Origin: Pseudomonadota bacterium
GTDB lineage: Bacteria; Pseudomonadota; Gammaproteobacteria; Burkholderiales; SG8-41
DNA length: 5,767 nt
Direction: 5' to 3'
Assembly: GCA_023431245.1 (NCBI GenBank)
Contig: JAEYXO010000128.1
Coordinates: 1 to 5,767, forward strand
Every line of letters starts with the position of its first letter. Within the stretch, counting starts at the first letter, position 1. Both the position numbers and the translations under genes were made by a program. Positions 5,413-5,767 of the stretch are shown here, one piece after another. The notes below the pieces were generated by a model. That model made no database searches. It was not told the origin of the DNA and worked only from the letters and a program-made list of their open reading frames with translations.

Positions 5413-5767
5413 ATGAGCATCCAGATTTACGATCCCACCACCGAGGCGAAGTCGCGCACGATCAACTTCGTGCCGCGGCCGAAGTCGCTGAAGGGCCTGC
5501 GCATCGGCCTGGTCGACAACACCAAGCACAACTCCGACCAGCTGCTGATGCGCATCGCCGCGATCCTCGAAAAGGAACACGGCGCCAAGTCGCACGTGAT
5601 CCGCAAAAAGAAAAGCGCCGGTTCCGCACCGAGCCCGGAGATGATCGCCGAGTACAAGCAGAACTGCGACATCATCGTTGCCGGTGTCGGCGACTGAGGG
5701 TCATGCAGCTCGGGCAGTGTGCTCGACAGCATAGTGTTTGAACAGAACGGTGTTCCCTCGGCGTCCA
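5413..5767 (+). CDS. UGSC-family selenoprotein with in-frame TGA read as Sec95 (3'-truncated by window)
   Basis: The frame runs 94 codons from ATG 5413 to TGA 5695-5697, then stays open for 23 more codons to the window end. The TGA is flanked by IIVAGVGD and GSC, giving U-G-S-C, the signature of the UGSC selenoprotein family (known to me from marine metagenome selenoprotein surveys). Sec95 and Cys98 form a UxxC pair like the CxxC of thiol-disulfide redox proteins, so a redox role is inferred; substrate and reaction are unknown. Upstream are LKGLRIGLVDNTKHNSDQLL (26-45) and a basic stretch IRKKKSAG (63-70). The post-TGA residues include GSCSSGSVLDSIVFEQNGVP, a plausible continuation of the domain. 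A hairpin fitting bacterial SECIS rules follows the TGA. No signal peptide is seen. Reading TGA as stop would give a 94-residue product cut at its active site. Synthesis needs SelA, SelB, SelC and SelD, not present in this window. Confidence 0.88.
5698..5732 (+). promoter_or_regulatory. Bacterial SECIS element (selenocysteine insertion hairpin)
   Basis: Immediately after the TGA, TCGGGCA (5710-5716) pairs with TGCTCGA (5720-5726) over 7 bp with one G-U pair, leaving a GUG triloop (5717-5719). A lower stem ATGC (5703-5706) / GCAT (5729-5732) extends it below a 3x2 internal loop. The loop starts 19 nt after the TGA and its first base is G; this fits bacterial SECIS rules as I recall them (loop 16-37 nt from the codon, small loop, G in the first two positions). 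The element lies in coding sequence, as expected for SelB binding in bacteria. Confidence 0.75.

Noticed and set aside
5413..5697. A complete 94-residue protein ending at TGA 5695-5697
   Set aside because: The frame continues open, the flanks form the UGSC signature, and a SECIS-like hairpin follows. Stopping here would remove the probable active site.

Overview
This is a GC-rich window with densely packed genes on both strands. Its gene content suggests a Gram-negative proteobacterium, probably beta- or gammaproteobacterial: intracellular polyhydroxybutyrate (PHB) depolymerase, D-3-hydroxybutyrate dehydrogenase, a DUF3301 membrane protein and a serine-type glutathione S-transferase. The taxon is an inference from gene families only.

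Left part (1-2356): the 3' end of a peroxiredoxin gene is followed by a clear intrinsic terminator. A D-3-hydroxybutyrate dehydrogenase gene (+) then converges, with only 6 bp between, on an intracellular PHB depolymerase gene (-). Together these two enzymes turn stored PHB into acetoacetate.

Middle part (2357-4030): a glutathione S-transferase gene (+) is interrupted by one in-frame amber codon at 2904-2906, and its frame then continues undamaged to a proper family C-terminus. It converges, with a 4 bp gap, on a small cupin gene (-) that has its own candidate sigma70 promoter. Next comes a DUF3301 single-pass membrane protein (-).

Right part (4031-5767): this is the most interesting section. 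A 345-residue conserved protein of unknown function is followed by a 184 bp spacer containing a long imperfect inverted repeat built from CAGGAT units, then a very AT-rich leader. After that comes a gene that looks like a 94-codon ORF ending in TGA. The TGA sits in the sequence GVGD-TGA-GSC, the frame stays open to the end of the window, and a bacterial SECIS-like hairpin begins just after the TGA. I read it as selenocysteine (Sec95) and the gene as a selenoprotein of the UGSC family, cut off by the window end. The 345-residue protein is its probable functional partner. If this is right, the organism must carry selA, selB, selC and selD elsewhere.
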